A program made the position numbers and the translations under genes. From Comamonadaceae bacterium M7527 (GTDB taxonomy: Bacteria; Pseudomonadota; Gammaproteobacteria; Burkholderiales; Burkholderiaceae_C), in contig CP087990.1 of assembly GCA_021044545.1 (NCBI GenBank), forward strand, positions 1,364,001 to 1,428,000: a stretch of DNA of 64,000 nucleotides. The letters run 5' to 3'. This document shows, in pieces, positions 51,404-60,365 of the stretch. The notes below the pieces were generated by a model. It was not told where the DNA came from, ran no database searches, and saw only the letters and a list, made by a program, of their open reading frames with translations. Position 1 is the first letter of the stretch; every line of letters begins with the position of its first letter.

Positions 51404-53715
51404 GTAAACGCTACCCACCCCAAACCGAGCCGGCTTGGCGCAAGCACTTAATGCTGTGGGCAGCAGCCCCCATCGTACTTATCAGCTTGGTGCTGACGCC
51501 ACTGGCGGTGCTGCAATACCGTCAGTACCAAGCGCTAACGCAACAGCCTCAATTTGAAAACGACTCTGTCATCATGCTGGCTTACCAGCTTGAACGCGAG
51601 GCGCTTAGGTTTGCGCTGACACTAGAGCAATACACCGCAACCCCGCCCGCCACCACCGCGCAGGAGCTGATCAAGCGATTTGATATTTTCTATAGCCGCG
51701 TGAACTTGCTTGAGAACAGCCTTGGCGCGCAGGTGTTGGGGGCCACCAAGGACTACCGCGAGGGCATGCTGGCTGTGCACGACCTCATGGACAACGCTGC
51801 GCCCAACTTTTCCAGCGAGGCAGCGCTGCGCGCCACCAGTGCGGCCATGCTGCAGGAGATACGCCAAAAAAACCAGGCGCTGCTGCTGAGCATGGCCAAT
51901 ATCACTTATGCAGCCAACACCGCTGTTTATGTGAACTTTGACGAAAGCTACGCTTTGTTGCGTGAACAAAGCACGCTTATTGTGGTTCTGACTGTGGCCC
52001 AAGGCGCCCTGCTGCTCATAGCAGTCATCGCCACAATTGGATACCTGCGACGCAGACAACGCGAGGTGCACGAACTCACAGCGCTGACGCAGGCGCTGCA
52101 GATCGCGCGCGACAACGCCGAGGCCGCCAACCGAAGTAAAAGCGTATTTTTGGCCAATATGAGCCATGAGATACGAACGCCCTTTCAAGGGCTGCTGGGC
52201 ATGATCAACTTGCTGCTGCAAACCCGCCTAGACACGCGACAAAGAGACTACCTCGATACCGCTCAAAACTCAGCCCAGCATTTGCTGGGCGTGGTCAACG
52301 ATGTGCTGGACATATCCACCATTGAATCTGGCAACCTGCGCCTAAACAACGGCCCAGTGAATGTGGCCGAGTTGGTGCATGAAGTCGCTGACTTGATGCG
52401 CGCGCAAGCCAACAGCAAAGGCTTGCAGCTCACCGTCAACCTCGCGCCCGATACGCCTGTCTGCGTGCTGACCGACGGCATGCGTTTGCGCCAGATCATG
52501 TTCAACATATTGGCTAACGCCATCAAATTCACCCACGCTGGGCATGTGCAATTTGATGTGGGCCCCATGAAAGAGCCGGGTACTGGCCTGGATATCTGCG
52601 TGACCGATACCGGTATTGGCATGAACGCCCAAACCATTGATCGTTTGTTCACACGCTTTTTCCAGGCCGAGGACTCATCCACGCGGCGCTTTCAAGGCAC
52701 AGGCCTGGGCCTGGAAATTACGCGCACGCTCATACAGCACATGAACGGCACGCTAAATGTCTCCAGCGTAGAGGGCAAGGGCTCACGCTTTCACGCCGTG
52801 TTGCCACTGCCTCATGCCGCCGCACCGGACACACACACCAAACCACAGGATTTAACGGCCCAAGCACTGCAAGGTAATGCCAAAACCTTGCGTGTGCTGG
52901 TCGCCGAGGATCACCCTGTCAATTTGAAGGTGCTGTCCATATTGCTGGAGCGCATGGGCCACCAGGCCACGCTGTACAGCAGCGCGCGGGACGCCCTGGA
53001 TGCGCTTGCTGCCCAGCCATTTGATGTGGTTTTGCTGGACTACCACATGCCGGAGATGGACGGCTTGCAAGCCACACAACATATCAGGGCCATGGAGGGC
53101 GACATCGCCAACATACCCATTGTGCTGATCACCGCAGACGTGATACAAGACACCCACGCCACAGCCATGCGCGTAGGCGTGACGGCGTTTACGCCCAAGC
53201 CAGTTAGCCTGCACGACTTGCAAGCTACGTTTATTGCGTGTGGTTTGCTGGGCGGCACTGACAACGCAACATCAGGTGACGCCACCACGGCTGACACACC
53301 ACAAGCGCCCAACCCTTCTGAGCCTCCAGTCACCAACAACGCCATGGACATGGACTACACACTATTGAGCACACCACTGATTGATCAAAACAAGTTCGAC
53401 GAGCTCAAAAGCATACTGCCCCCAGACAATTGGGCCACCATGACCAACACCTTTTTTGCCGAGCCCAACGGTGACCTGCCCACACTCATGCGCCTGCTTC
53501 AGACGCCTGCCTCTGACAAGGCGTTGGGTGAACAAGCTCACAAAATCAAGGGGGCAGCGCTGATGATTGGCTTGCAGCGTTTGGGCGACTTGTGCGCGCT
53601 GATCGAGCGTCAATGCAATACCCACGACAAGTCGCTGCGACACGCCAGCGCCCGCGCTGCGCTACAGGACACGGGCGCGCAAACCGCGCAAGCCCTTGCC
53701 CAACAGTTGAGTTAA
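51400..53715 (+). CDS. Hybrid sensor histidine kinase with receiver and HPt domains
   Basis: 771-residue membrane kinase. Transmembrane helices are at about 15-37 and 186-208, bracketing a periplasmic sensor of about 150 residues. HisKA: NMSHEIRTPFQGLLG (His about 255). HATPase: NILANAIKFTHAG, VTDTGIGM, GTGLGLEIT. Receiver: VLVAEDHPVN and LLDYHMPEMDGLQA (Asp about 546), with TPKPVS. HPt at the C-terminus: EQAHKIKGAALMIG (His about 713). This is the BarA/ArcB-type phosphorelay; no response regulator with an output domain lies beside it. It starts at GTG overlapping the upstream stop and converges with the transaldolase gene (4-bp overlap). Confidence 0.93.
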   Translation: MSKRYPPQTEPAWRKHLMLWAAAPIVLISLVLTPLAVLQYRQYQALTQQPQFENDSVIMLAYQLEREALRFALTLEQYTATPPATTAQELIKRFDIFYSRVNLLENSLGAQVLGATKDYREGMLAVHDLMDNAAPNFSSEAALRATSAAMLQEIRQKNQALLLSMANITYAANTAVYVNFDESYALLREQSTLIVVLTVAQGALLLIAVIATIGYLRRRQREVHELTALTQALQIARDNAEAANRSKSVFLANMSHEIRTPFQGLLGMINLLLQTRLDTRQRDYLDTAQNSAQHLLGVVNDVLDISTIESGNLRLNNGPVNVAELVHEVADLMRAQANSKGLQLTVNLAPDTPVCVLTDGMRLRQIMFNILANAIKFTHAGHVQFDVGPMKEPGTGLDICVTDTGIGMNAQTIDRLFTRFFQAEDSSTRRFQGTGLGLEITRTLIQHMNGTLNVSSVEGKGSRFHAVLPLPHAAAPDTHTKPQDLTAQALQGNAKTLRVLVAEDHPVNLKVLSILLERMGHQATLYSSARDALDALAAQPFDVVLLDYHMPEMDGLQATQHIRAMEGDIANIPIVLITADVIQDTHATAMRVGVTAFTPKPVSLHDLQATFIACGLLGGTDNATSGDATTADTPQAPNPSEPPVTNNAMDMDYTLLSTPLIDQNKFDELKSILPPDNWATMTNTFFAEPNGDLPTLMRLLQTPASDKALGEQAHKIKGAALMIGLQRLGDLCALIERQCNTHDKSLRHASARAALQDTGAQTAQALAQQLS

Positions 53716-54377
53716 GAGTTGCTTGCGGCTGTGTCCTGCTGAAACTGCGCCACCGCTTGCTGTGTCACCACATCGGTACACAGCTCATTGATAAACGCTG
53801 GCTTGAGCGTAACGGCGGCAGCACCCAAGCCCATGAGCTTGGCCAGCGTATCGCCAGACTTCACGCTGGCTGCCAACAGGGCCGGACCACCTGCCTGTTG
53901 CACTTGCACACAAGCCTGCATCAACGCCCACACATCTCGCCCTGCCGCCTCAAGCCTGCCCACATAGGGTGCAACCCACTGCACCCCCATTTGCTGGGCC
54001 CACATCAGTTGCATGGGGTTTGACAAGCCCGTTAGCAATACATCCAGGCCCAATGCCTGCACCGCATGCACAGAGGCCTGCCAGGCCGGATCGCAAGGCA
54101 GCTTGATGGTGAGCTGCACACCCGCATGCTGCGCCTGCCGCGCCAATGCACTTGCCAATGCTTTGTTGTCTTGCACGTTATCGCTGGGTACTTGCACCAT
54201 CAGCGTGGGCATGCCCGCAGCTTGGGCGCTGGCCAGCAAGGCTTGATACCCGGCAAGAGACACTGCCACGCCTGCGTGGTAGGCCAAGCTGGGGTTGGTG
54301 GTCACACCCGCTACCAAGGGTGCCCCGGGTGCCAGGGTCCACTGCGCCGCATCAGCACTGTCTATAAATAACTTCAT
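53712..54377 (-). CDS. Transaldolase-family protein (fructose-6-phosphate aldolase-like)
   Basis: 221-residue TIM barrel of the small transaldolase/FSA type. The family opening is MKLFIDSADAAQW, then GVTTNPSLA, the Schiff-base lysine in VQLTIKLPCDPAW (about residue 93), WVAPYVGRLEAAGRD, and LLAASVKSGDTLAKLMGLGA. Last gene of the minus-strand ATPase-mutarotase-ROK-transaldolase operon, overlapping the ROK stop by ATGA. Likely acts on sugar phosphates from the linked sugar locus; aldolase versus transaldolase activity cannot be decided. Confidence 0.83.
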   Translation of the reverse strand: MKLFIDSADAAQWTLAPGAPLVAGVTTNPSLAYHAGVAVSLAGYQALLASAQAAGMPTLMVQVPSDNVQDNKALASALARQAQHAGVQLTIKLPCDPAWQASVHAVQALGLDVLLTGLSNPMQLMWAQQMGVQWVAPYVGRLEAAGRDVWALMQACVQVQQAGGPALLAASVKSGDTLAKLMGLGAAAVTLKPAFINELCTDVVTQQAVAQFQQDTAASNS

Positions 54378-55600
54378 ACTTGGTCTGCTTTTAACACCAC
54401 GTCTTTGCTTGGGAAGAACTGTCCATGCAATGGGATGAGTGAACCGCCCAGCGCGCGCGCATGGGGCCCAACCCGGCCTGCCACGATGCTGGGCACGTGC
54501 AGTCCGTCCAATCGGTAATCGCCCAGTTTGAGCTTGGTTTGCGCAATCAACGCGTCAATGAGTGGTCGCCCCAATGAGCCATCTATGACCACCGCATCCA
54601 AATCCATAAAGGCCGCTGCACTGGTGGCCGTCATGGCCAAGGCTTGACTGGCTTTTGTGAGCCAAACGCTTGTGTGTGCACTGTAGGCATCACTCATGAC
54701 GTCCGCATGGTGAACCAAGGCGGGCGCTATGCCTGCGCCCATAAAGGCTTGCTCCAGCTGCCAACCTGAAGCCAGCTCCAGCAACTGCGCTGGCGCCTGT
54801 TGCTGACGGGTTTGGACCGTGGTCATGGGCAAGGAGCCAATGGCCCCTGCGTTGCCGCGCGCACCACTGACAAGCTGGCCGTCCAACACCAAACCACCGC
54901 CCACAAAGGTACCTACAAACACATACAGGAAATTACGTACGACGCGCCCATGTCCTTCAAACAACTCGGCCAAACAGGCTGCCATGGTGTCTTTGGCGAA
55001 CACCACTGGCAAATCTGTGAGCCGCGCAACCTCTTGCTGCAAATCGTAGTTGCGCCACAGCAGCAAGCCCGTGCTGGCGTGCTCACCCATGATGTCTACC
55101 CATTGGTGCATAGACAAGGGCGCGGTAACACCAATACCCACCACCTTGTTCCACTGTTCGCCCAATTGGGAGCGCGCCAGTTGTAGGCTGTTGGCTATTT
55201 GCGCCGTCATGGTGCGCGGGTCTGGATAGTCGTACCGTGTTTCGTGTTGCCACACAGGTTGACCACAAAAGTTGGTAATCATCACCTCCAGGCTTCGCCT
55301 ACCCACTTGCAACCCCACGCCATACGCACCACTGGCGTTGAGGCTCAGTGGCACCGATGGTTGGCCAATACGCCCTCGGATGCGCGGACATTTCACCACC
55401 AGGCCATCTTCTTCCAGACGCTTGACAATAATGGCCACCGTTTGGGTGGACAACTGGGTAACCCGCGCCAAGTCTGCCTTGGGTATTTCACCGTGGTGAC
55501 GAATGGCCTGCAACACAATGCGCTCGTTGAATTGGCGCATACCACTGTGGTTTGAGCCACGCATGGCTTTGGCATCAACAGTGGTGGACTTGGCATTCAT
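54374..55600 (-). CDS. ROK family transcriptional regulator
   Basis: 408 residues. The N-terminal winged helix-turn-helix is MRQFNERIVLQAIRHHGEIP, then KADLARVTQLSTQTVAIIVKRLEEDGLV; it is followed by a ROK sugar-kinase-like domain (YVFVGTFVGGGLVLDGQL, GARGNAGAIGSLPM). The zinc cluster CxCGxxGC of classical ROK proteins is missing. Its genes (transporter, kinase, mutarotase) suggest it represses this sugar locus and is released by the sugar or its phosphate; that is inference. It follows the mutarotase gene by 21 bp. Confidence 0.88.
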   Translation of the reverse strand: MNAKSTTVDAKAMRGSNHSGMRQFNERIVLQAIRHHGEIPKADLARVTQLSTQTVAIIVKRLEEDGLVVKCPRIRGRIGQPSVPLSLNASGAYGVGLQVGRRSLEVMITNFCGQPVWQHETRYDYPDPRTMTAQIANSLQLARSQLGEQWNKVVGIGVTAPLSMHQWVDIMGEHASTGLLLWRNYDLQQEVARLTDLPVVFAKDTMAACLAELFEGHGRVVRNFLYVFVGTFVGGGLVLDGQLVSGARGNAGAIGSLPMTTVQTRQQQAPAQLLELASGWQLEQAFMGAGIAPALVHHADVMSDAYSAHTSVWLTKASQALAMTATSAAAFMDLDAVVIDGSLGRPLIDALIAQTKLKLGDYRLDGLHVPSIVAGRVGPHARALGGSLIPLHGQFFPSKDVVLKADQV

Positions 55601-55621
55601 GGCGCGAAGCTTACCAGCACC

Positions 55622-56176
55622 TCAGTGGTTGACAGCAAGCGCAGTTGGCATTGCGAGCACTGCACTTTCTGCGGAAGGTGCAACGATCAGGCCTTTGCAA
55701 ATGAGGGCATTGCCATAAGCCGACATTTCACCGCTTTGCACAATAAAGGACGCCTGCTCCAGACGCTTGTAAAACGCAAAGCGCTCTATCGCTTGTGCAC
55801 ACGTTGCCCCCTGCGGTACGGCGTAACTGGTAGCTGCATCGGCAACAGTGGTGGGTGGCGTGTTGGTGCCCAAGCCATGCACCATGGCAACCCTTACCAG
55901 TTGCTGCTGCGCTGGGGTTTGATATGCCGCAGGCTTGTGACTGTGATGCATGTAGGCCAGTGGGTGCTCTATGTCATTGGCCAACGGCAGTACAGACAGA
56001 ACAGCTTGAACCACGCGCGCCAAGCTGTGCCCAGGCAGACGCACCACGGGGCGGCCACTGGCCAGCAAATCAGCCGTAAAGTTCGCGTCCACCACAGCCA
56101 CCCACTCACCGTGGCCCATTCTTGCCAAGTTTGCCAACAACTCTGGCGTTAGCAAGGGATCCAAGCCTTTTAGCAT
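55622..56176 (-). CDS. RbsD/FucU family sugar mutarotase
   Basis: 184 residues. The family opening is MLKGLDPLLTPELL, then MGHGEWVAVVDANF with the catalytic-region His, and the C-terminal FYKRLEQASFIVQSGEMSAYGNALICKG, diagnostic of FucU/RbsD. These enzymes speed anomer exchange of sugars entering through ABC transporters. It is longer than the usual 140-150 residues; the extra lies in the middle and at the C-terminus. The ATG overlaps the corrected stop of the ABC ATPase gene by 7 bp. Confidence 0.87.
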   Translation of the reverse strand: MLKGLDPLLTPELLANLARMGHGEWVAVVDANFTADLLASGRPVVRLPGHSLARVVQAVLSVLPLANDIEHPLAYMHHSHKPAAYQTPAQQQLVRVAMVHGLGTNTPPTTVADAATSYAVPQGATCAQAIERFAFYKRLEQASFIVQSGEMSAYGNALICKGLIVAPSAESAVLAMPTALAVNH

Positions 56177-56957
56177 GTAGCGGCTTCCTCTTGTGGCAAC
56201 GACGCTGGGTCAATAGCACCGGTAATGAGACCAACGATTTCCTCTGGTGTGGTGTGCGCCTTGAGGCGGCTGCATATGATGGACCTTGCCTAAAGACATA
56301 AATGCGGTCGACCAAGTCAAACACCTGGCGCAGGTTGTGACTGATGATGATCAGCGGTACGCCACGCGCTTTAAGCCCACGAATGATGTCCTCGACGCGC
56401 GCGGTTTCAGCCACACCCAACGCCGCGGTAGGCTCATCCAGAATGATGAGTTTTTTGGCAAAACCGGCAGCACGCGCAATGGCGACGCACTGACGCTGGC
56501 CACCGGACATGCCACGCATAGGCTCAGCCAAGTCTTGAATCTTGACACCTGTGGTCGCCAGCATTTCTACCGACTGCTCACGCATAGCCTTGTGGTTTAG
56601 CACCGACAAGGGGCCCAAGTTGATGCGTGTTATTTCACGCCCCATGAAGATGTTGGACGGCACATCCAAGTCTTCAGCCAACGCCAGGTTTTGAAACACG
56701 GTCTCAACACCTTGCTGGCGCGCATTCAGTGGCGAATCAAAACGCACGACTTCGCCGTCCAGCAAAATGTCGCCAGACGTGGGCTGCTCTACACCAGTGA
56801 TCAGCCGCACAAAGGTACTTTTACCCGCACCGTTGTCGCCAACAATGGCCGCATGCTCGCCGGGCATTAGGGTAAAAGCGGCATCCGTCAGCGCCTTAAC
56901 GCCACCGTAGTGCTTTGTTAATGCGCGCACAGCAATCACGGGTTGTTGCTCAGACAT
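56170..56957 (-). pseudogene. Sugar ABC transporter ATP-binding protein (CUT2, FrcA-like), frame broken near 3' end
   Basis: Single-ATPase CUT2 subunit that would energise the divergent permease and binding protein. From MSEQQPVIAV (ATG 56955-56957): ALTKHYGGVKAL, Walker A VGDNGAGKSTFVRL, signature MSGGQRQCVAIARA, Walker B LIILDEPTAALG, switch IISHNLRQVF. After IYVFRQG the frame is lost. At 56284-56285 the coding strand has GG where GGG gives RQGSIICSRLKAHTTPEEIVG, then LITGAIDPASLPQ and TAA at 56170-56172. The uncorrected frame runs on to 56106. Corrected length is about 262 residues, as in FrcA. First gene of the four-gene minus-strand operon. Confidence 0.88.
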
Positions 56958-57080
56958 GCCAAATTCTCCAAATAAATCAATCAAGTGCAGCAAGCGTTCA
57001 ATGGCTCTTGCGTGCGTAAAAAGGGCCTGTAAGAGACCACTACGCCGCAAGAATGCCTGTAATTTGCTACAAAGGATATT

Positions 57081-57101
57081 AGTAAAACCACTAGGTTTAC
57101 T
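57081..57101. promoter_or_regulatory. Inverted repeat in the divergent sugar promoter, candidate ROK operator
   Basis: AGTAAA, nine bases, TTTACT: a 21-bp inverted repeat in the 251-bp region between the divergent ATPase and binding-protein genes. Position and symmetry fit an operator for the ROK regulator encoded in the same locus. Only one copy was noticed. Confidence 0.45.
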
Positions 57102-57208
57102 TAGTCGCTTTTTTGCGGTTCAATTGCATCAGCCCGCCAACAAGCACTCGCAGTGAGCGTTTAAAGCGGCTGTATTTGTATTTCCCTCAACACAACGGAG
57201 TTAGAGAC

Positions 57209-58162
57209 ATGAGTATCAAACGCACACTGGGCCGCTTGGCCGTTATCGCAGCCGCTTGCGGTGTTATGGCTGTAGCACAAGCTGAAACAACCATTGCTTA
57301 CATCACCAACGGCAACACCAACGAAGGCTGGACGCTGATCAACGGTGGCGCAGCAGGCGCAGCCAAAAAAGCCGGCGTGACATTCATCACATTGGCAGCT
57401 GAGCAAGGCGAGTTGTCCAAGCAGCTGGCCATCGTGGAAGACATGATCACACGTAAAGTGGACGCCATTGCCATCGCGCCAGTTGACAGCGCCGGTATTG
57501 CGCCCGCAGTCACCAAGGCCATGGCCGCTGGTATCCCAGTGGTAGCCGTTGACACCGGTATCACAGGTGCTGACATCACCAGCTACGTGGCAACCGATAA
57601 CATCAAGGCAGCGAACGTACAAGGCAAGTGGACAGCTTCACAAGTGAAGCCGGGCGACACCGTCATTTACGTTACAGGCGACCAAGGCCAGTCAACTGGG
57701 CGTGAGCGCAAGAAAGGCTTTTTGGATGGATTGAACGCCAACGTAAAGGGCGTCAAAGTTGTTGAAGTGCCCACCACATGGGACCAAACCATGGCTCAAA
57801 ACGGCGTTGAGGCCGCTTTGCGTGCCAACCCCAATGCCAAAGTTATTGCAAACGCATGGGACGGCGGCGCACTGGGTGCCAAAGCAGCCATGCTGTCGCA
57901 AGGCTACAAGGCAGGCAGCATCAAAATTGCTGGCTTTGACGGTTCACCCGGCGGTCTGGACATGATGAAAGACGGCTGGCAACAAGCCAACGCAGCGCAA
58001 ATGTTGGCCAAAATTGGCGCGACTGGTATTGAAACAGCCATCGCTGCAGCCAAGGGCAACAAAGTCAGCAAGCGCATTGATACCGGTAGCTTCCTGGTGT
58101 TGCCGTCCAACGTGGACGCGTTTGCCAAGGACTCAGGCGTAGCTCAGTTCATGAAGAAGTAA
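57209..58162 (+). CDS. Periplasmic sugar-binding protein of a CUT2 ABC transporter (FrcB-like)
   Basis: 317 residues with a Sec signal (MSIKRTLGRLAVIAAACGV, cleavage near AQA). Peripla_BP_4 features are TIAYITNGNTNEGW, EDMITRKVDAIAIAPVD, PVVAVDTGITGAD, GDQGQSTGRERKKGFLDGL, and IKIAGFDGSPGG. The closest named type I can suggest is fructose-binding FrcB, but ribose-like specificity is possible. GGAG upstream supports ATG 57209-57211; a longer in-frame reading back to 57113 has no signal peptide. Two hairpins follow before the permease, a layout that often keeps binding protein in excess. Confidence 0.88.
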   Translation: MSIKRTLGRLAVIAAACGVMAVAQAETTIAYITNGNTNEGWTLINGGAAGAAKKAGVTFITLAAEQGELSKQLAIVEDMITRKVDAIAIAPVDSAGIAPAVTKAMAAGIPVVAVDTGITGADITSYVATDNIKAANVQGKWTASQVKPGDTVIYVTGDQGQSTGRERKKGFLDGLNANVKGVKVVEVPTTWDQTMAQNGVEAALRANPNAKVIANAWDGGALGAKAAMLSQGYKAGSIKIAGFDGSPGGLDMMKDGWQQANAAQMLAKIGATGIETAIAAAKGNKVSKRIDTGSFLVLPSNVDAFAKDSGVAQFMKK

Positions 58163-58179
58163 GCACACGCAAACCCCAG

Positions 58180-58238
58180 CTTCAACGACCCGCTTGGCGG
58201 GTGGTTGAAGCCAATAACCGCCTGCCAAGCAGGTGGTT
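58180..58238 (+). other. Two tandem hairpins between binding-protein and permease genes
   Basis: Hairpin 1 (58180-58210) has 14-base arms CTTCAACGACCCGC / GCGGGTGGTTGAAG with one mismatch and a 3-base loop. Hairpin 2 (58216-58238) has 10-base arms AACCGCCTGC / GCAGGTGGTT with one mismatch and a CAA loop. No T-run follows. The probable role is a 3' RNA stabiliser or partial terminator that lowers expression of the downstream permease. Confidence 0.65.
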
Positions 58239-58328
58239 TGTGCTTACAACGCGACGCTTGTACGCGGCGCAATCTAAACACAAACCAGTTTTAATTTTTA
58301 CATCGCTCACAGCACCAAGGAAACCACC

Positions 58329-59273
58329 ATGCGATCCATCACTAGACAGGAATGGTACGGCGCGTTTATCGCCGTTATTGTTCTGGCCGTATTGTTGTCG
58401 CTGGCGTCGCCTTACTTTTTAAGTACGCGCAACATCAGTAATATTCTGGTTCAAGCCTCTGTGGTGGCCTTGCTTGCGGGCGGTCAAACGTTTGTCATTC
58501 TCACTGGCGGCGTTGACTTGGCCGTAGGGGCACTGACGGCATTGTGTGGCGCATACGCAGGCTACATGATGATCAAACTGGGCATTGACCCAGGCACTGC
58601 CATACTGGCCGCGCTGGCCATTGGTGCGGCAGTGGGTATGTTCAACGGCTATCTGGTTGCCTACGTTGGTATACCCGCGTTCATCGTGACCCTGGGCGGC
58701 TTGACGTTGTGGCGCGGCCTAGCTTTTGATTCAACTGGTGGATTTGACATGGCCGGTTTGCCCGAGCCCTTCCCCACCATTGGCTATGGCGAATTGTTGG
58801 GTATTCCCATGCCCATCTGGATTACCGCGGCTTACTTCATGATCATGGCGTTCACGCTGTCCAGCACCAAGCTGGGCCGCTACGTGTACGCCATGGGCTC
58901 TAACGAAATGGGCGCACGACAAGTAGGTATCAACATCCGCCGTTACAAGCTGGGCGTCTACGTGATCAGTGGCTTGTCATGCGCTTTGGCGGCCATGGTA
59001 CTGATGGGCCGTATGGACTCCTCCAGCGGAAAAATGGCGCAAATGTTCGAACTGGACGCCATCGCCGCTGTCATCTTGGGTGGCACTTCTTTATTTGGCG
59101 GACGCGGCAGCATCTGGGGCAGTTTGTTGGGCGCCATACTCATCACCATGATTCGCAACGGCATGAACTTGCTTGAGGTCTCACAATTTAAGCAAATGAT
59201 GGCAATTGGTGCAGTTGTGATCATTGCAGTATGGATTGACGTGTTACGCCGTGGTCAAATGAACAAGCGCTGA
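58329..59273 (+). CDS. Sugar ABC transporter permease (CUT2, FrcC-like)
   Basis: Inner-membrane permease, 314 residues, eight to ten helices. CUT2 signatures are QTFVILTGGVDLAVGALTAL, YVGIPAFIVTLGGLTLWRG, YAMGSNEMGARQVGINIRRYK (the EAA-like ATPase-contact loop) and AVILGGTSLFGGRGS. Works with the upstream binding protein and the divergently encoded ATPase. It follows the hairpin pair by 90 bp. Confidence 0.92.
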   Translation: MRSITRQEWYGAFIAVIVLAVLLSLASPYFLSTRNISNILVQASVVALLAGGQTFVILTGGVDLAVGALTALCGAYAGYMMIKLGIDPGTAILAALAIGAAVGMFNGYLVAYVGIPAFIVTLGGLTLWRGLAFDSTGGFDMAGLPEPFPTIGYGELLGIPMPIWITAAYFMIMAFTLSSTKLGRYVYAMGSNEMGARQVGINIRRYKLGVYVISGLSCALAAMVLMGRMDSSSGKMAQMFELDAIAAVILGGTSLFGGRGSIWGSLLGAILITMIRNGMNLLEVSQFKQMMAIGAVVIIAVWIDVLRRGQMNKR

Positions 59274-59310
59274 TAGCCTTTGTTCAACCCACCAACACTC
59301 CAAGTCCAAC

Positions 59311-60225
59311 ATGCAAGTCACAGTATTAGGCGAAGCGCTGATGGACTGTCTGCAGCAGCCAGACGGTCAACTCAAACCACTACAAGGTGGCAGCCCCTAT
59401 AACCTAGCCCGCGCCTGTGCCTTGCAAGGCGTGACCACACAATTCCTTAATCCCTTCTCCAACGACGCGTTTGGCACTGGCCTTAAAGCCACGCTGCTAC
59501 GTGACGGTGTGTTGTTGCCCACGCTGCAGTCACAGCTGCCCACCTCGCTTGCGGTGGTACAAGTGATTGACGGCCAGCCCAACTACGGTTTTTACCGTGA
59601 AGGAATAGCTGACCGTGACTACACGCCATCGCAGGTACTGACGCAGCTGAAAGCCATGACACCAGGCGTGCTGCACACGGGCTCGCTGCTGCTGATACCG
59701 CCAGAACACCTGAAGGTGAAAGAAATCTTGCAAGGCGCCAAAGCCTTGGGCTGGACCATCAGCATGGATGTGAACATGCGCCCCAGCGTGGCACCCGACC
59801 TGCCCGCTTATGTAGAAGCCGTCAAATTACTGGCCGAGCAAGCCGACTGGTTAAAGGCCAGCGATGAAGACCTGGAGATTTTGGGCTATTGCCACGTCAG
59901 CAAGGCCAACGCACCAGCACTGTGTGCCCACTTCCCCAGGGCCAGCCGCATCGCGCTGACGTTTGGCGGCGACGGCGCATTTCTAAGCGTCAATGGCCAC
60001 ACCGCGCAAGCACCCGTGCCCGTCGTCACAGTGGCCGATACGGTGGGCGCAGGCGACACGTTTTGGGGCAACTGTCTGGCTGACTGGGCCAATCACCCCA
60101 CCGACGCTGCGCAGCGCGTGGACATCACACTGCGCAAAGCCATGCAAGCCGCCGCTATCAACTGCACACGCGCAGGCTGCCAGCCACCCAACGCACAAGA
60201 ACTGGCCAGCGCCGTAACCAACTGA
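59311..60225 (+). CDS. PfkB family carbohydrate kinase (probable fructokinase)
   Basis: 304 residues of ribokinase fold. The N-terminal LGEALMDCL and LQGGSPYNLARACALQG (sugar-binding GG) are followed by SMDVNMRPS and the C-terminal active-site motif VADTVGAGDTFWGN with the catalytic Asp. It resembles bacterial fructokinases (FrcK/ScrK); with a FrcBC-like transporter just upstream (37 bp) it would phosphorylate the imported sugar. Sugar specificity is inference. A good terminator follows 52 bp after the stop. Confidence 0.85.
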   Translation: MQVTVLGEALMDCLQQPDGQLKPLQGGSPYNLARACALQGVTTQFLNPFSNDAFGTGLKATLLRDGVLLPTLQSQLPTSLAVVQVIDGQPNYGFYREGIADRDYTPSQVLTQLKAMTPGVLHTGSLLLIPPEHLKVKEILQGAKALGWTISMDVNMRPSVAPDLPAYVEAVKLLAEQADWLKASDEDLEILGYCHVSKANAPALCAHFPRASRIALTFGGDGAFLSVNGHTAQAPVPVVTVADTVGAGDTFWGNCLADWANHPTDAAQRVDITLRKAMQAAAINCTRAGCQPPNAQELASAVTN

Positions 60226-60276
60226 CTCAGTAGCAGATCATGGTTACATGCCAACAACGGTATGCAACCCTATGCA

Positions 60277-60319
60277 AACCACCACATAGCCTGCCTTTGG
60301 GCTGTTCGGTGGTTTTTTT
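60277..60319 (+). terminator. Rho-independent terminator after the sugar kinase gene
   Basis: AACCACC (60277-60283) pairs with GGTGGTT (60308-60314); an inner AGCC/GGCT strengthens it, and T7 ends at 60319. It closes the binding protein-permease-kinase transcript before zwf. Confidence 0.8.
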
Positions 60320-60365
60320 ATAGCATGGCATGAAACCGTTTTGTAACCAATTCAACATAAAACAA

